From the NCBI GenBank assembly GCA_000436795.1, contig HF993251.1, positions 1 through 16,679 of the forward strand: a DNA stretch of 16,679 nucleotides, given 5' to 3'. How positions within the stretch are numbered: the first letter of the stretch is position 1; the number at the start of each line of letters is the position of its first letter. The notes beneath the pieces were generated by a model, which made no database searches, was not told the origin of the DNA, and saw only the letters and a program-made list of their open reading frames with translations. Shown here piece by piece: positions 1 to 5,975 of the stretch. Origin of the DNA: Bacteroides sp. CAG:1076. Lineage in GTDB: Bacteria > Bacteroidota > Bacteroidia > Bacteroidales > Bacteroidaceae. The position numbers were made by a program, and so were the translations under genes.

Positions 1-166
1 CCTATAGAGCAAAGTTACTAAATTGAAAGCAAATCATAATGAATTTATGGCAGGTCTCTTTTCGAAAAGTAGCTGTATCCTATATTTTTCTATTGCGTCA
101 TTGGCATACGGAATACCCTTTCTTTTTGCACTTTTTAGACGTATTCGTGAAAATATTTGTGCCGTT

Positions 167-198
167 TTTCGGTACAAATGAAAAATTTCGTATATTTG
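167..198 (+). promoter_or_regulatory. Bacteroides-type promoter for the 515-1931 gene group
   Basis: TATATTTG at 191-198 matches the Bacteroides -7 consensus TAnnTTTG exactly. TTTC at 167-170 stands 20 nt upstream, one mismatch from the TTTG -33 box. Transcription would begin near 205, leaving an untranslated leader of about 310 nt before the first convincing ORF at 515. The two boxes and spacing are seen directly; promoter activity is inferred. Confidence 0.55.
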
Positions 199-230
199 TC
201 TTACTCTTAGAAGAAAAAGAAAGTATTAGA

Positions 231-474
231 AGCGTTTTAGGCATTATCCAAAGTTCAGGAAATCCCCAATTTCACAACGATAACAAAGGATAATACAAAA
301 ACGCTCCACGGACTATTGTATCTGTGTATCTGCTGTTTGAGCAATATGTATGCATATAGGCGTGGGGCTTTATGTATTGCTCGGTTATCAAGTATGGGGA
401 TACTTTTGAACAGGTAATACTAAAGTTCCCCACGCTTAACTTTTATAAAAACAGCTTCAAGGGGAAGCAAGCTG
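231..474 (+). ncRNA. candidate structured leader RNA or small RNA
   Basis: No convincing protein is encoded between 1 and 514; this part holds many complementary segments. A nested stem pairs 231-238 with 298-305 (8 bp) and 243-249 with 288-294 (7 bp), capped by 259-263/269-273 with loop CCCCA. Further stems are 339-346/375-382 (8 bp), 390-395/400-405 with loop GGGG, and 454-458/464-468. The segment at 360-368 can pair in two exclusive ways: with 303-310 (8 bp, one G-U) or with 428-435 (8 perfect bp). The latter crosses the 339-346/375-382 stem as an H-type pseudoknot. Such competing helices downstream of a promoter and upstream of small genes suggest a cis-regulatory leader (riboswitch or attenuator) or a stand-alone small RNA. 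I do not recognise it as RNase P RNA, tmRNA, SRP RNA or a common riboswitch. Pairings are seen; function is inferred. Confidence 0.45.
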
Positions 475-514
475 ACATATTGTATATGTATGAAAGCACT
501 TAAACTAAACAACT

Positions 515-619
515 ATGAAAGCGGTATTGAAACCTTTGTTTCGTTTGCCGCAGGTTACCGTTTCTTTTATTGGATTCTTTTTTTTAGCGTTTTTCTTGTT
601 TTTATGTTGCAGCATATAA
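515..619 (+). CDS. putative 34-residue single-span membrane micro-protein
   Basis: The ORF encodes 34 residues. It begins MKAVLKPLFRLPQV (net positive), continues with a strongly hydrophobic run rich in Phe and Leu (about residues 15-31) and ends CCSI. This is the layout of a small inner-membrane protein with one helix and a basic N-terminus, which the positive-inside rule would place in the cytoplasm. The A-rich stretch before the ATG (ctaaacaact) is the usual Bacteroides start context, and there is no Shine-Dalgarno sequence. It is the first ORF after the structured leader. A competing ORF in another frame, 490-663 (57 codons, MKALKLNNYE...), overlaps it entirely and also has a hydrophobic centre; only one is likely real. 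I prefer this one for its start context and clean amphipathic layout. Function unknown; related to no family I recognise. Confidence 0.45.
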   Translation: MKAVLKPLFRLPQVTVSFIGFFFLAFFLFLCCSI

Positions 620-669
620 TTTACAAATTATGTGCCATTCATCTTTTTGTATGTATCCGATAGTGGACT

Positions 670-852
670 ATGGACTATGATGAAACTCGCCATACCGATA
701 GCGAGATATGGAGTTTAATCTATCGTACATTGAAAGATATACGTGAAGTAAGAGAGTTATTATGTACCGATGAGCTGGAAAAAATTTTTTGTAAAATAAA
801 GCTCATTGAAAAGGAAATTGATATTTTGTCTGTTTTAATATTTTACTTGTGA
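670..852 (+). CDS. small acidic hypothetical protein (60 aa)
   Basis: The ORF starts with ATG and encodes 60 residues. The first half is polar and acidic (MDYDETRHTDSEIW). The middle, about residues 20-50, has a heptad-like mix of Leu/Ile and charged residues (RTLKDIREVRELL, IKLIEKEID) that could form a coiled coil, and the end is hydrophobic (LSVLIFYL). Two cysteines are present. It lies between the micro-protein and the ferritin-like gene in the same direction, with a 75-nt gap to the latter, so co-transcription is plausible. I recognise no family. It could be a small regulator or partner of its neighbours, or a chance ORF; the AT-rich sequence makes short ORFs common here. Confidence 0.35.
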   Translation: MDYDETRHTDSEIWSLIYRTLKDIREVRELLCTDELEKIFCKIKLIEKEIDILSVLIFYL

Positions 853-862
853 CATATTGTCA
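850..862. promoter_or_regulatory. 13-bp dyad upstream of the ferritin-like gene
   Basis: TGACA (850-854) and TGTCA (858-862) form a perfect dyad around TAT, overlapping the stop codon of the 60-aa ORF and 65 bp before the ferritin-like gene. Its size suits a dimeric regulator, but no specific regulator can be named. It might be a chance palindrome. Confidence 0.25.
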
Positions 863-926
863 TTATGTACAGCTTTTGGCGAATTAGGCGTCACATGGGG
901 AGTCTTAAAGTGGATTAAAAAGAAAG

Positions 927-1385
927 ATGATGGATAAAAGGATAGAAGAGGTAGTCAATGAACAACTGAACACGGAGTTATGGTCGTCCAATTTGTATAC
1001 TGCATTTCAGATATATTTTGAAGAACAGGAATTACCCGTGTTGGCTTTGTGGCTGAAAACACAAGGACAGAAGAAAGCGGACAGGATGCAAAAGCTAACG
1101 GCATTTTTATTGAGAGAAAGAGGAACTGTTTCTATACGTGAACTGGCATATAAAGCCGAAAAATGGCAAAGTCCTGTGGTTGCCTTGAATGATTTGTTTG
1201 AGCATGAGCAATATTTTCATAAGCAGGTTTGTGATTTTATGGCTTTTGTGCGTAGTACGGACGATTCAGTCTTGCACTCTCTGGTTTTGAGTTTATATGT
1301 TGATGAGGTGCATGTGAGTGATTTTCTTGTAGAGCTGCTGCGTATGCTTGTCAAAGAATGGAAAAGACAGTTACCATTGGAGTGA
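927..1385 (+). CDS. ferritin-like protein with degenerate ferroxidase centre
   Basis: At 152 residues this is close to bacterial ferritin length (about 160-165). The opening helix RIEEVVNEQLNTELWSSNLY matches the FtnA-type pattern, and FEHEQ matches the third metal-binding helix. By eye the protein numbers like E. coli FtnA: Glu17 and Glu94 are kept, but the QEEMTHM stretch that supplies Glu49, Glu50 and His53 is QKKADRM here, so all three become Lys49, Lys50 and Arg53. The last helix has YVDEVHVSDF where FtnA has Glu-rich SEQHEEE, so Glu129/Glu130 equivalents are also lost. The four-helix fold is probably intact, but classical di-iron oxidation is unlikely. It may be a structural or regulatory paralogue, or a subunit that co-assembles with an active ferritin. 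An ATG also lies one codon downstream at 930. The sigma factor gene follows after 48 nt. Confidence 0.75.
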   Translation: MMDKRIEEVVNEQLNTELWSSNLYTAFQIYFEEQELPVLALWLKTQGQKKADRMQKLTAFLLRERGTVSIRELAYKAEKWQSPVVALNDLFEHEQYFHKQVCDFMAFVRSTDDSVLHSLVLSLYVDEVHVSDFLVELLRMLVKEWKRQLPLE

Positions 1386-1433
1386 AATTAAAATGATGTG
1401 TTAAGCTGACAGGCTGTTTAATGAACGTTGAAA

Positions 1434-1931
1434 ATGGAAACTGTTGACTTTGAGAGGGAGCTGATAGCATTGCGTGAAAAGCTTCTGAAATATGCGCTTT
1501 TGATGTTTCCGAAGAGAGAAGATGCGGAAGACTTGATTCAGGAAACATTGTTGAAGGCACTTGAAAACAGAGATAAATATAATGAGAATGTTAATTTTAA
1601 AGGATGGCTCTATACGATAATGCATAATACATTTGTGAATATCTGCAAGTCGAAAAGTTATTGTATGTATCAGAATATTTCGGATAATAATGTTTGTGCT
1701 GAAATAGATAGAAGCGTGGAAGAGTTTATCGACGATAGTTGTGGCATGGAGGAAATTTATAAAATGATAAACAAGCTTCCTGATGATTATCGTGTAGTGA
1801 TACTGATGAGGCTGGCCGGATTTAAATATCAGGAGATAGCCGATAAGTTAGGAATATCGATAAGCTTGGTAAAGAGCCGGATTTTTTATGGAAAAAAGAG
1901 ATTAAAATATATGTTGTGTGATTTTAAGTAG
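1434..1931 (+). CDS. ECF-type RNA polymerase sigma factor (sigma-70 family)
   Basis: This 165-residue protein has the two-domain layout of extracytoplasmic-function sigma factors. Sigma-2 includes DAEDLIQETLLKAL (residues 30-43, core-polymerase binding) and FKGWLYTIMHNTFVN (55-69, -10 recognition and melting). Sigma-4 spans LPDDYRVVILMRLAGFKYQE and the helix-turn-helix around residues 129-154 (EIADKLGISISLVKSRIFYG), which reads the -35 element. I chose ATG 1434; an in-frame TTG lies two codons upstream and a tiny out-of-frame ORF (1421-1447) overlaps the start. It follows the ferritin-like gene by 48 nt, so the two are probably co-transcribed. No FecR-type or zinc anti-sigma gene lies next to it: the following gene is on the other strand. 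Its regulon is unknown. Confidence 0.93.
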   Translation: METVDFERELIALREKLLKYALLMFPKREDAEDLIQETLLKALENRDKYNENVNFKGWLYTIMHNTFVNICKSKSYCMYQNISDNNVCAEIDRSVEEFIDDSCGMEEIYKMINKLPDDYRVVILMRLAGFKYQEIADKLGISISLVKSRIFYGKKRLKYMLCDFK

Positions 1932-1996
1932 ATTCAATAAAGGACTCTTGCATTACAGAGAGGTACTTGGTGAATTGTTTTTATAGGTTGGTTTGG

Positions 1997-2051
1997 CCAT
2001 GAGTCGATTCATGGAGAGAAGCAGCTTCGTTGGTATAATGAGGCTGCTTCT
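1997..2051. terminator. twin hairpins between convergent sigma and Maf genes
   Basis: Two stems lie in the gap between the converging sigma factor and Maf genes: CCATGA/TCATGG (1997-2002 with 2009-2014) and GAAGCAGC/GCTGCTTC (2018-2025 with 2043-2050, loop 17 nt). Neither has a long T tract, though the second is followed by TTCTTCAG on the plus strand. Their place suggests transcription termination in one or both directions, but this is not a textbook intrinsic terminator. Confidence 0.4.
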
Positions 2052-2112
2052 TCAGTAAATAAATAGTATGTAATCTCGATCGCTTTTGCCGGAAGCCGGA
2101 TAAACGTTTGCT

Positions 2113-2694
2113 TTATAATTTCCTTAATTCTTGATATAATCGTTGGACAGGCAGTCCCATAACATTAAAATAGGAGCCTTTCAATCCGGTTACTCCGATG
2201 AAACCAATCCATTCCTGCACACCGTATGAACCAGCCTTGTCCATGGGACGGTAATGTTTTACATAGAAGTGAATGTCTTCTTCACTCAGAGTATCGAAAG
2301 TGACTTCTGTTGTGGAGGCGAAAGTTTTTTGAAATTCGGTCGTTGTAAGACATACTCCTGTGATGACTTGATGCGAACGTCCTGATAGTTTGTGCAACAT
2401 GCTGACGGCATCTGCTTCATCTTTGGGCTTACCTAATACTTCGCCATCTATATAGACTATTGTATCGGCTGTGATAATCAGTTCGTCTTGCTGCATGGAA
2501 GGGCGGTAAGCATCTGCTTTTTCACGGGCTATATAGACAGGAATCTCTTCGCCTGTCAGTGTGCCGGGATAGGTTTCGTCTATACCTGGCAGAATCTTGA
2601 CCTCGTAATCTATTCCTAATCCGGATAATAACTCTCGGCGGCGCGGAGAGTTGGAGGCCAGTTTGATTTTATATTTCTTCAGATTTTCGAGCAT
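2113..2694 (-). CDS. maf: Maf-family nucleoside triphosphate pyrophosphatase (YhdE-like, dTTP/UTP type)
   Basis: The 193-residue protein is full length for the Maf/HAM1-like fold. It hydrolyses non-canonical or excess nucleoside triphosphates to monophosphate and pyrophosphate, in the cytoplasm. Visible family motifs are SNSPRR (residues 14-19, phosphate binding), TADTIV (75-80, with catalytic Asp77), LGKP (87-90), and the C-terminal DKAGSYGVQEW and GSYFNVMGLP blocks. The DKAGSYGVQE form, with Gln after GSYGV, resembles the YhdE subgroup that prefers dTTP, UTP and their modified forms. It is the last gene of the five-gene operon, 15 nt after kdsC. Maf proteins have also been linked to septation arrest in Bacillus; that role is not inferable here. 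Confidence 0.93.
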   Translation of the reverse strand: MLENLKKYKIKLASNSPRRRELLSGLGIDYEVKILPGIDETYPGTLTGEEIPVYIAREKADAYRPSMQQDELIITADTIVYIDGEVLGKPKDEADAVSMLHKLSGRSHQVITGVCLTTTEFQKTFASTTEVTFDTLSEEDIHFYVKHYRPMDKAGSYGVQEWIGFIGVTGLKGSYFNVMGLPVQRLYQELRKL

Positions 2695-2709
2695 AATCGT
2701 TCTTGTTAG

Positions 2710-3228
2710 TTACCAGCCAAAAGCGGCTTCGTGTGACATCCATTTGCCTTGGGCGCGGAGTACTTGTTCTACTACGTCACGTCCGCATCCATACCCTCCG
2801 TTCCGGTGGGAGATGTATGTGCAGATTGCTTTGATTTCTGGTGCGGCATCTGCCGGGCAGCAGGGAAGTCCTGCCCGACGGAGTACTTCGTAATCGGGGA
2901 TATCGTCTCCCATGTAGAGTACTTCTTCTGGCTTCAGATTGTATTTGGACAGCAGTTCTGCAAATTCTTTTGTCTTTACGGCGGCACCCATGTAAATGTC
3001 TTTTATGCCTAATCCTTCGTAACGTTTGCGTATGGACTCTGTTTTTCCTCCGGTGATAATGGCTACATGCAGGCCGCACTTTACTGCTAACTGCAGAGCG
3101 TAACCGTCTTTTATATTAACCGTGCGCATGGGTTCGCCATTGGGATGTAGTGTAATGGTTTCGGCACTCAGTACACCGTCTACGTCGAATACCAATGCAC
3201 GTATTTGGGTTAGATCGTAATTTATCAT
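2710..3228 (-). CDS. kdsC: KdsC-like 3-deoxy-D-manno-octulosonate 8-phosphate phosphatase (HAD family)
   Basis: At 172 residues without a cap domain it fits the tetrameric C0-type HAD phosphatases. Motif I is FDVDGVL (Asp15 nucleophile, Asp17 general acid/base), motif II ITGG (Thr59), motif III a lysine around 85-87 (AAVKTKEF), motif IV MGDDIPD (Asp108, Asp109 binding Mg2+). The C-terminal [16 protein letters not shown] is the family tail that reaches into a neighbouring subunit's active site. The enzyme removes phosphate from KDO-8-phosphate to give KDO, the sugar joining lipid A to the LPS core. Its start overlaps the stop of the upstream DUF2520 gene by 4 bp (ATGA), indicating translational coupling. 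Homologues are sometimes mislabelled acylneuraminate cytidylyltransferase; no such domain is present. Confidence 0.92.
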   Translation of the reverse strand: MINYDLTQIRALVFDVDGVLSAETITLHPNGEPMRTVNIKDGYALQLAVKCGLHVAIITGGKTESIRKRYEGLGIKDIYMGAAVKTKEFAELLSKYNLKPEEVLYMGDDIPDYEVLRRAGLPCCPADAAPEIKAICTYISHRNGGYGCGRDVVEQVLRAQGKWMSHEAAFGW

Positions 3229-4022
3229 AAGTCTTTTATTTGGTTTCTATTGTATTCATGAATGTTTTTGCTGACTTGTTCGTATATGGTTGCCAGACGG
3301 GGTTCGTTTTGTAGCATTTCCAGATGCTTGTTGATGACGTTTTCATCGTATCGTTGTGCCGGACCTGTCTGTGCTGCAACAGGAGAGAGTTTGTGCACTT
3401 TCCTGGTTGTTTCGTCGATAAGTGGAAGCATCGCTTCGAAAGGTAGTCCGTGTGTGGATAGTAAATGGTCGGCTATTGCATACATGTGGTTGGCAAAGTT
3501 GCAGGCAAATACGGCTGCTATATGCAGATAGCGGCGCTGTTCCGAAGAGGCTTCGTATGCTTTGCTCCCTAAGTTTGCTGCTATTTTGTTTAGGGCTTGC
3601 AAATCTTCAGGAGAATTTGCCTCTGTAAAGAAAGTAACTTCCTGAAAGTTTACCGGACGTTGTTTGCTGAAGGTTTGCATCGGATAAAGTACGCCGTAGC
3701 GTTCTGTGAGTCCTTGCCATATATTCATGGGGACGCTGCCCGCAGTATGTACGAATAGGGCGTGTGGTGCTTGCTGTACAAGTGGTGCAAGCAGGGTGTT
3801 GAGAGCGGAATCTTTTACCGATACAATGTATAAGTCCCCGTCGGAAGCAACGCTCCCGATGTGAGTCGTATAAGGGCATCCCAGTTGGTTTGCCAGTTCG
3901 GAGGCAGAGGCTTCTGTCCGGCTGTAGATTTGGCGGATATTGTATCCAGCTTTCAAGAGGGCGGTGGCGAGGTGTGTTGCTACATTTCCAGCTCCTATGA
4001 TAATGATGTTTTTAATTTCCAT
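3225..4022 (-). CDS. Rossmann-fold NAD(P)-binding protein with DUF2520 domain
   Basis: I chose ATG 4022 ([19 protein letters not shown]), giving 265 residues; an ORF reading further upstream would overlap the preceding membrane protein gene. The N-terminus has a classic dinucleotide-binding motif, GAGNVA at residues 10-15, at the end of the first strand. The second half (for example [20 protein letters not shown] and the helix after it) is the all-helical DUF2520 dimerisation domain. The organisation resembles pyrroline-5-carboxylate reductase and beta-hydroxyacid dehydrogenases, but the substrate is not established. It sits between a membrane protein gene (29-nt gap) and kdsC (4-bp overlap). 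Cytoplasmic; an oxidoreductase role is inferred from fold only. Confidence 0.88.
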   Translation of the reverse strand: MEIKNIIIIGAGNVATHLATALLKAGYNIRQIYSRTEASASELANQLGCPYTTHIGSVASDGDLYIVSVKDSALNTLLAPLVQQAPHALFVHTAGSVPMNIWQGLTERYGVLYPMQTFSKQRPVNFQEVTFFTEANSPEDLQALNKIAANLGSKAYEASSEQRRYLHIAAVFACNFANHMYAIADHLLSTHGLPFEAMLPLIDETTRKVHKLSPVAAQTGPAQRYDENVINKHLEMLQNEPRLATIYEQVSKNIHEYNRNQIKDL

Positions 4023-4051
4023 GTAAAGTTGACATTTGATGTGGTGATGTC

Positions 4052-4384
4052 TTATCGGGAAGATAGCCAGTAGAGTAATATTCCTATTAGCAGTAAGGCG
4101 GCAGGAAGCAAGTAGCTTGACATTTGCCCTAACAGGGAAACTACCAGACTTATGTTTTGAATGAGCCAGATACCTGCCAGAATAATTCCTACCGATTTGT
4201 CTGCCTTGAACCAAAGAAAGATAACTGCAGCATAAAGTAGCATGGTATCTTTTTGCATAACCCATGGTAGTCCGTGGCTCGAAAAGCCTATCAGACGGTC
4301 TGCAAGATAGAGAATTCCCATCAAGGCGAGAAAGACAGCTGTAGCACGGTAGGTGTCTTTATGGTTTGATGCTTTTGTTACCAC
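4052..4384 (-). CDS. small four-helix membrane protein, function unknown
   Basis: This 110-residue protein has four hydrophobic segments at about residues 13-32, 46-61, 64-85 and 89-109, with short charged linkers (KADK, HKDTYR), so it should be an inner-membrane protein. It starts with GTG, two bases after the nitroreductase stop. The choice is supported by a strong GGAGGAG ribosome-binding site (4393-4399) inside the last codons of the nitroreductase gene, unusual for Bacteroides, which mostly lacks such sites. I recognise no family. The close spacing says it is translated along with the nitroreductase and the downstream Rossmann protein. Confidence 0.8.
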   Translation of the reverse strand: MVTKASNHKDTYRATAVFLALMGILYLADRLIGFSSHGLPWVMQKDTMLLYAAVIFLWFKADKSVGIILAGIWLIQNISLVVSLLGQMSSYLLPAALLLIGILLYWLSSR

Positions 4385-4386
4385 GT

Positions 4387-4923
4387 TTATTCTCCTCCAT
4401 ATTTATTAATATGTACTTTTTCCCATAACAGATGTGACTCGTCGAATGGTCTGCGTTCCATACCTTTGTGTCCGATTGCAACGATGGATAGTACCTGAAG
4501 TTGTAGAGGAATGCCAAGAATGCCGTGTACATATTCGTCGGAAGACATGCCTGTAGCGGTATATCGTTCGCGTATTTGTATCCAGCAACTGCCCAGTCCC
4601 AGGTCTTCAGCTTGTAGCTGAATCATCAGGGAGGCTATAGAGGCGTCTTCTATCCATACATCACTGGCAAGAGGATCGGCTAATACTACTATGGCAAGTG
4701 GGGCATCTTTTAGGAAAGATGATCCTGTTTCCTTACAACGTGACAACTTGTCGAGTGTTTCTTTGTCGTCGATAACTACGAATTGCCAGCAGTTGCTGCG
4801 CTTTGAGGAAGGTGACATGAGAGCGGCTTTCAGCAGAGTTACTACTTCCTCTTGTGTTAATTCTTCGGACGTAAACTTGCGCATGCTGCGCCGTTGCTTT
4901 ATCAATTCGCTGAAACTTTTCAT
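4387..4923 (-). CDS. nitroreductase-family flavoprotein (FMN, NAD(P)H)
   Basis: I chose ATG 4923 (MKSFSELIKQRRSMRKF), giving 178 residues, typical of short nitroreductase-fold proteins. A reading-frame extension to 5001 would run over the promoter and the divergent start. RRSMRKF (11-17) and the following SPSSKRSNCWQFVV form the FMN-phosphate binding part; the later EDLGLGSCWIQIRE stretch matches the region that lines the flavin. These enzymes transfer electrons from NAD(P)H to nitroaromatics, quinones or other acceptors; in anaerobes such enzymes can activate metronidazole, but that is not shown here. It is the first gene of the five-gene operon and is followed after two bases by the membrane protein gene. 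Confidence 0.9.
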   Translation of the reverse strand: MKSFSELIKQRRSMRKFTSEELTQEEVVTLLKAALMSPSSKRSNCWQFVVIDDKETLDKLSRCKETGSSFLKDAPLAIVVLADPLASDVWIEDASIASLMIQLQAEDLGLGSCWIQIRERYTATGMSSDEYVHGILGIPLQLQVLSIVAIGHKGMERRPFDESHLLWEKVHINKYGGE

Positions 4924-4945
4924 AAAATATCTGTTTTTTGTACGA

Positions 4946-4977
4946 CAAATATAATCTATAAACTCGTAATGCTCAAA
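4946..4977 (-). promoter_or_regulatory. promoter of the nitroreductase to Maf operon
   Basis: Read on the minus strand, TATATTTG (4953-4946) is a perfect TAnnTTTG -7 box, and TTTG (4977-4974) lies 20 nt upstream as the -33 box. Both match the Bacteroides primary sigma consensus. Transcription would begin close to 4940, leaving an approximately 15-nt leader before ATG 4923. Confidence 0.75.
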
Positions 4978-4985
4978 AAAAATCA

Positions 4986-4993
4986 TAAATTTG
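4986..4993 (+). promoter_or_regulatory. -7 box for the acyltransferase gene at 5001
   Basis: TAAATTTG is a perfect TAnnTTTG match but no TTTG is seen 19-21 nt upstream, so this half-promoter is less certain. It is only 7 nt before the ATG at 5001, so the message could be nearly leaderless. It lies about 10 bp from the -33 box of the divergent operon promoter. Confidence 0.4.
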
Positions 4994-5000
4994 CGATACA

Positions 5001-5975
5001 ATGACTATCAGGTTGACTACATACGAACATGCAAAAGACATTCCCGATTTGCCGGGAACAAATGTCTTTCATTCTACTGAGCTGTTTCGGATATTGGAGC
5101 AAACGCCCGGCTATCGTCCGGTGCTGCTGGTTGCTTCCGAAGGAAACAGACCGATAGGGAAGCTGTTGTGTGTTACTCGGCGTAATTTCCGTTTATTAGG
5201 GTTTACAAGTAAAACGTATGTTTATGGTACAGGAGAGTATTTCTGTCAGACACAAAGGCGAGAGAAGGTTTTCGATGAACTGCTGACGTATTTTACTCTT
5301 CGCTATAAGGAATCCTCCTTTTTATTGGAGTTTCGTAATATCGAAGAACCTTTGTTTGGGTATCGGTATTTCCGGCGAAATGATTATTTCCCGGTACGTT
5401 GGCTGCGGATACGTAATTCTATTCATCATGAGCAGCTCGATAAATGGATGAGCCCTTCTCGTAAACGTCAGATTGCCAGAGGAGTCGAAAATGGAGCTTC
5501 TGTTGAGATTGCTTCTTCTTCTGACACTATCAAAGCTTTTTTTGCAATGTTAAAGAAGTATTATTCTGCCAAAATACATCGTTATCTTCCTGATTTCCGT
5601 TTCTTTGCTTCTTTTTCTGAACAATCCTCGATTGGTGGAATAGGTAAAATCTTTGTTGTTCGTTATAAGGGAAAGGTGATTGGAGGAGCAGTATGTTTGT
5701 TCTCTGGTGATACGGCTTATCTGATGTTTTCGGCAGGTATGCGTAAAAGTTATCCGTTGCTTTATCCGGGAGTACTGGCTGTTTGGGGAGCGATGACTTA
5801 TGCGAGAGAGCATGGTTGCAATCATTTTGAATTTATAGAAGCGGGACTTCCTTTCCGAAAATTCAGTTATCGCGACTTTATTTTACGTTTCGGAGGAAAA
5901 CAGTTGAGTACACGCCGCTGGTTTAGGGTGAAATGGAATTGGCTGAACCGCTTACTGATCCGTATCTATATATAA
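5001..5975 (+). CDS. GNAT/FemAB-like acyltransferase
   Basis: The 324-residue protein has two related halves, as in FemAB and BioF2-like (Acetyltransf_6) proteins. The first half includes FHSTELFRILEQTPGYRPVLLVA and a GKLLC strand. The second, about residues 140-300, contains a polar helix (SPSRKRQIARG), KVIGGAVCLFSGDTAYLMFS (the beta-bulge strands that hold the acyl donor in GNAT enzymes), and YPGVLAVWGAMTYAREHGC, FEFIEAG, which resemble the acceptor-side helix and strand. The C-terminus is basic and hydrophobic (KWNWLNRLLIRIYI). Family members transfer acyl or aminoacyl groups to cell-wall precursors or small molecules; the substrate here is unknown. The gene stands alone on the plus strand, divergent from the nitroreductase operon, with no Shine-Dalgarno sequence before ATG. 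Confidence 0.82.
   Translation: MTIRLTTYEHAKDIPDLPGTNVFHSTELFRILEQTPGYRPVLLVASEGNRPIGKLLCVTRRNFRLLGFTSKTYVYGTGEYFCQTQRREKVFDELLTYFTLRYKESSFLLEFRNIEEPLFGYRYFRRNDYFPVRWLRIRNSIHHEQLDKWMSPSRKRQIARGVENGASVEIASSSDTIKAFFAMLKKYYSAKIHRYLPDFRFFASFSEQSSIGGIGKIFVVRYKGKVIGGAVCLFSGDTAYLMFSAGMRKSYPLLYPGVLAVWGAMTYAREHGCNHFEFIEAGLPFRKFSYRDFILRFGGKQLSTRRWFRVKWNWLNRLLIRIYI

Noticed and set aside
39..293. 84-codon open frame at the left edge
   Set aside because: Its composition (Phe/Val-rich, no domain) looks like AT-rich noise, and it covers the promoter at 167-198 and part of the paired RNA stems. It is more likely non-coding.
360..464. G-quadruplex from three GGGG runs (364-367, 396-399, 461-464)
   Set aside because: Only three runs lie in this stretch and the loops are far too long; the runs are better explained as arms or loops of stems.
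2749..3079. Several overlapping frames opposite kdsC
   Set aside because: They are shadows of the HAD phosphatase gene, whose four catalytic motifs are all visible.
4023..4265. Upstream extension of the DUF2520 frame
   Set aside because: The extra 81 residues overlap the four-helix membrane protein gene and have no Rossmann-like features. ATG 4022 is directly before the dinucleotide-binding strand.
4924..5001. Upstream extension of the nitroreductase reading frame
   Set aside because: It would run across the operon's own -7 and -33 boxes and into the divergent gene's start. ATG 4923 begins with the conserved family N-terminus.
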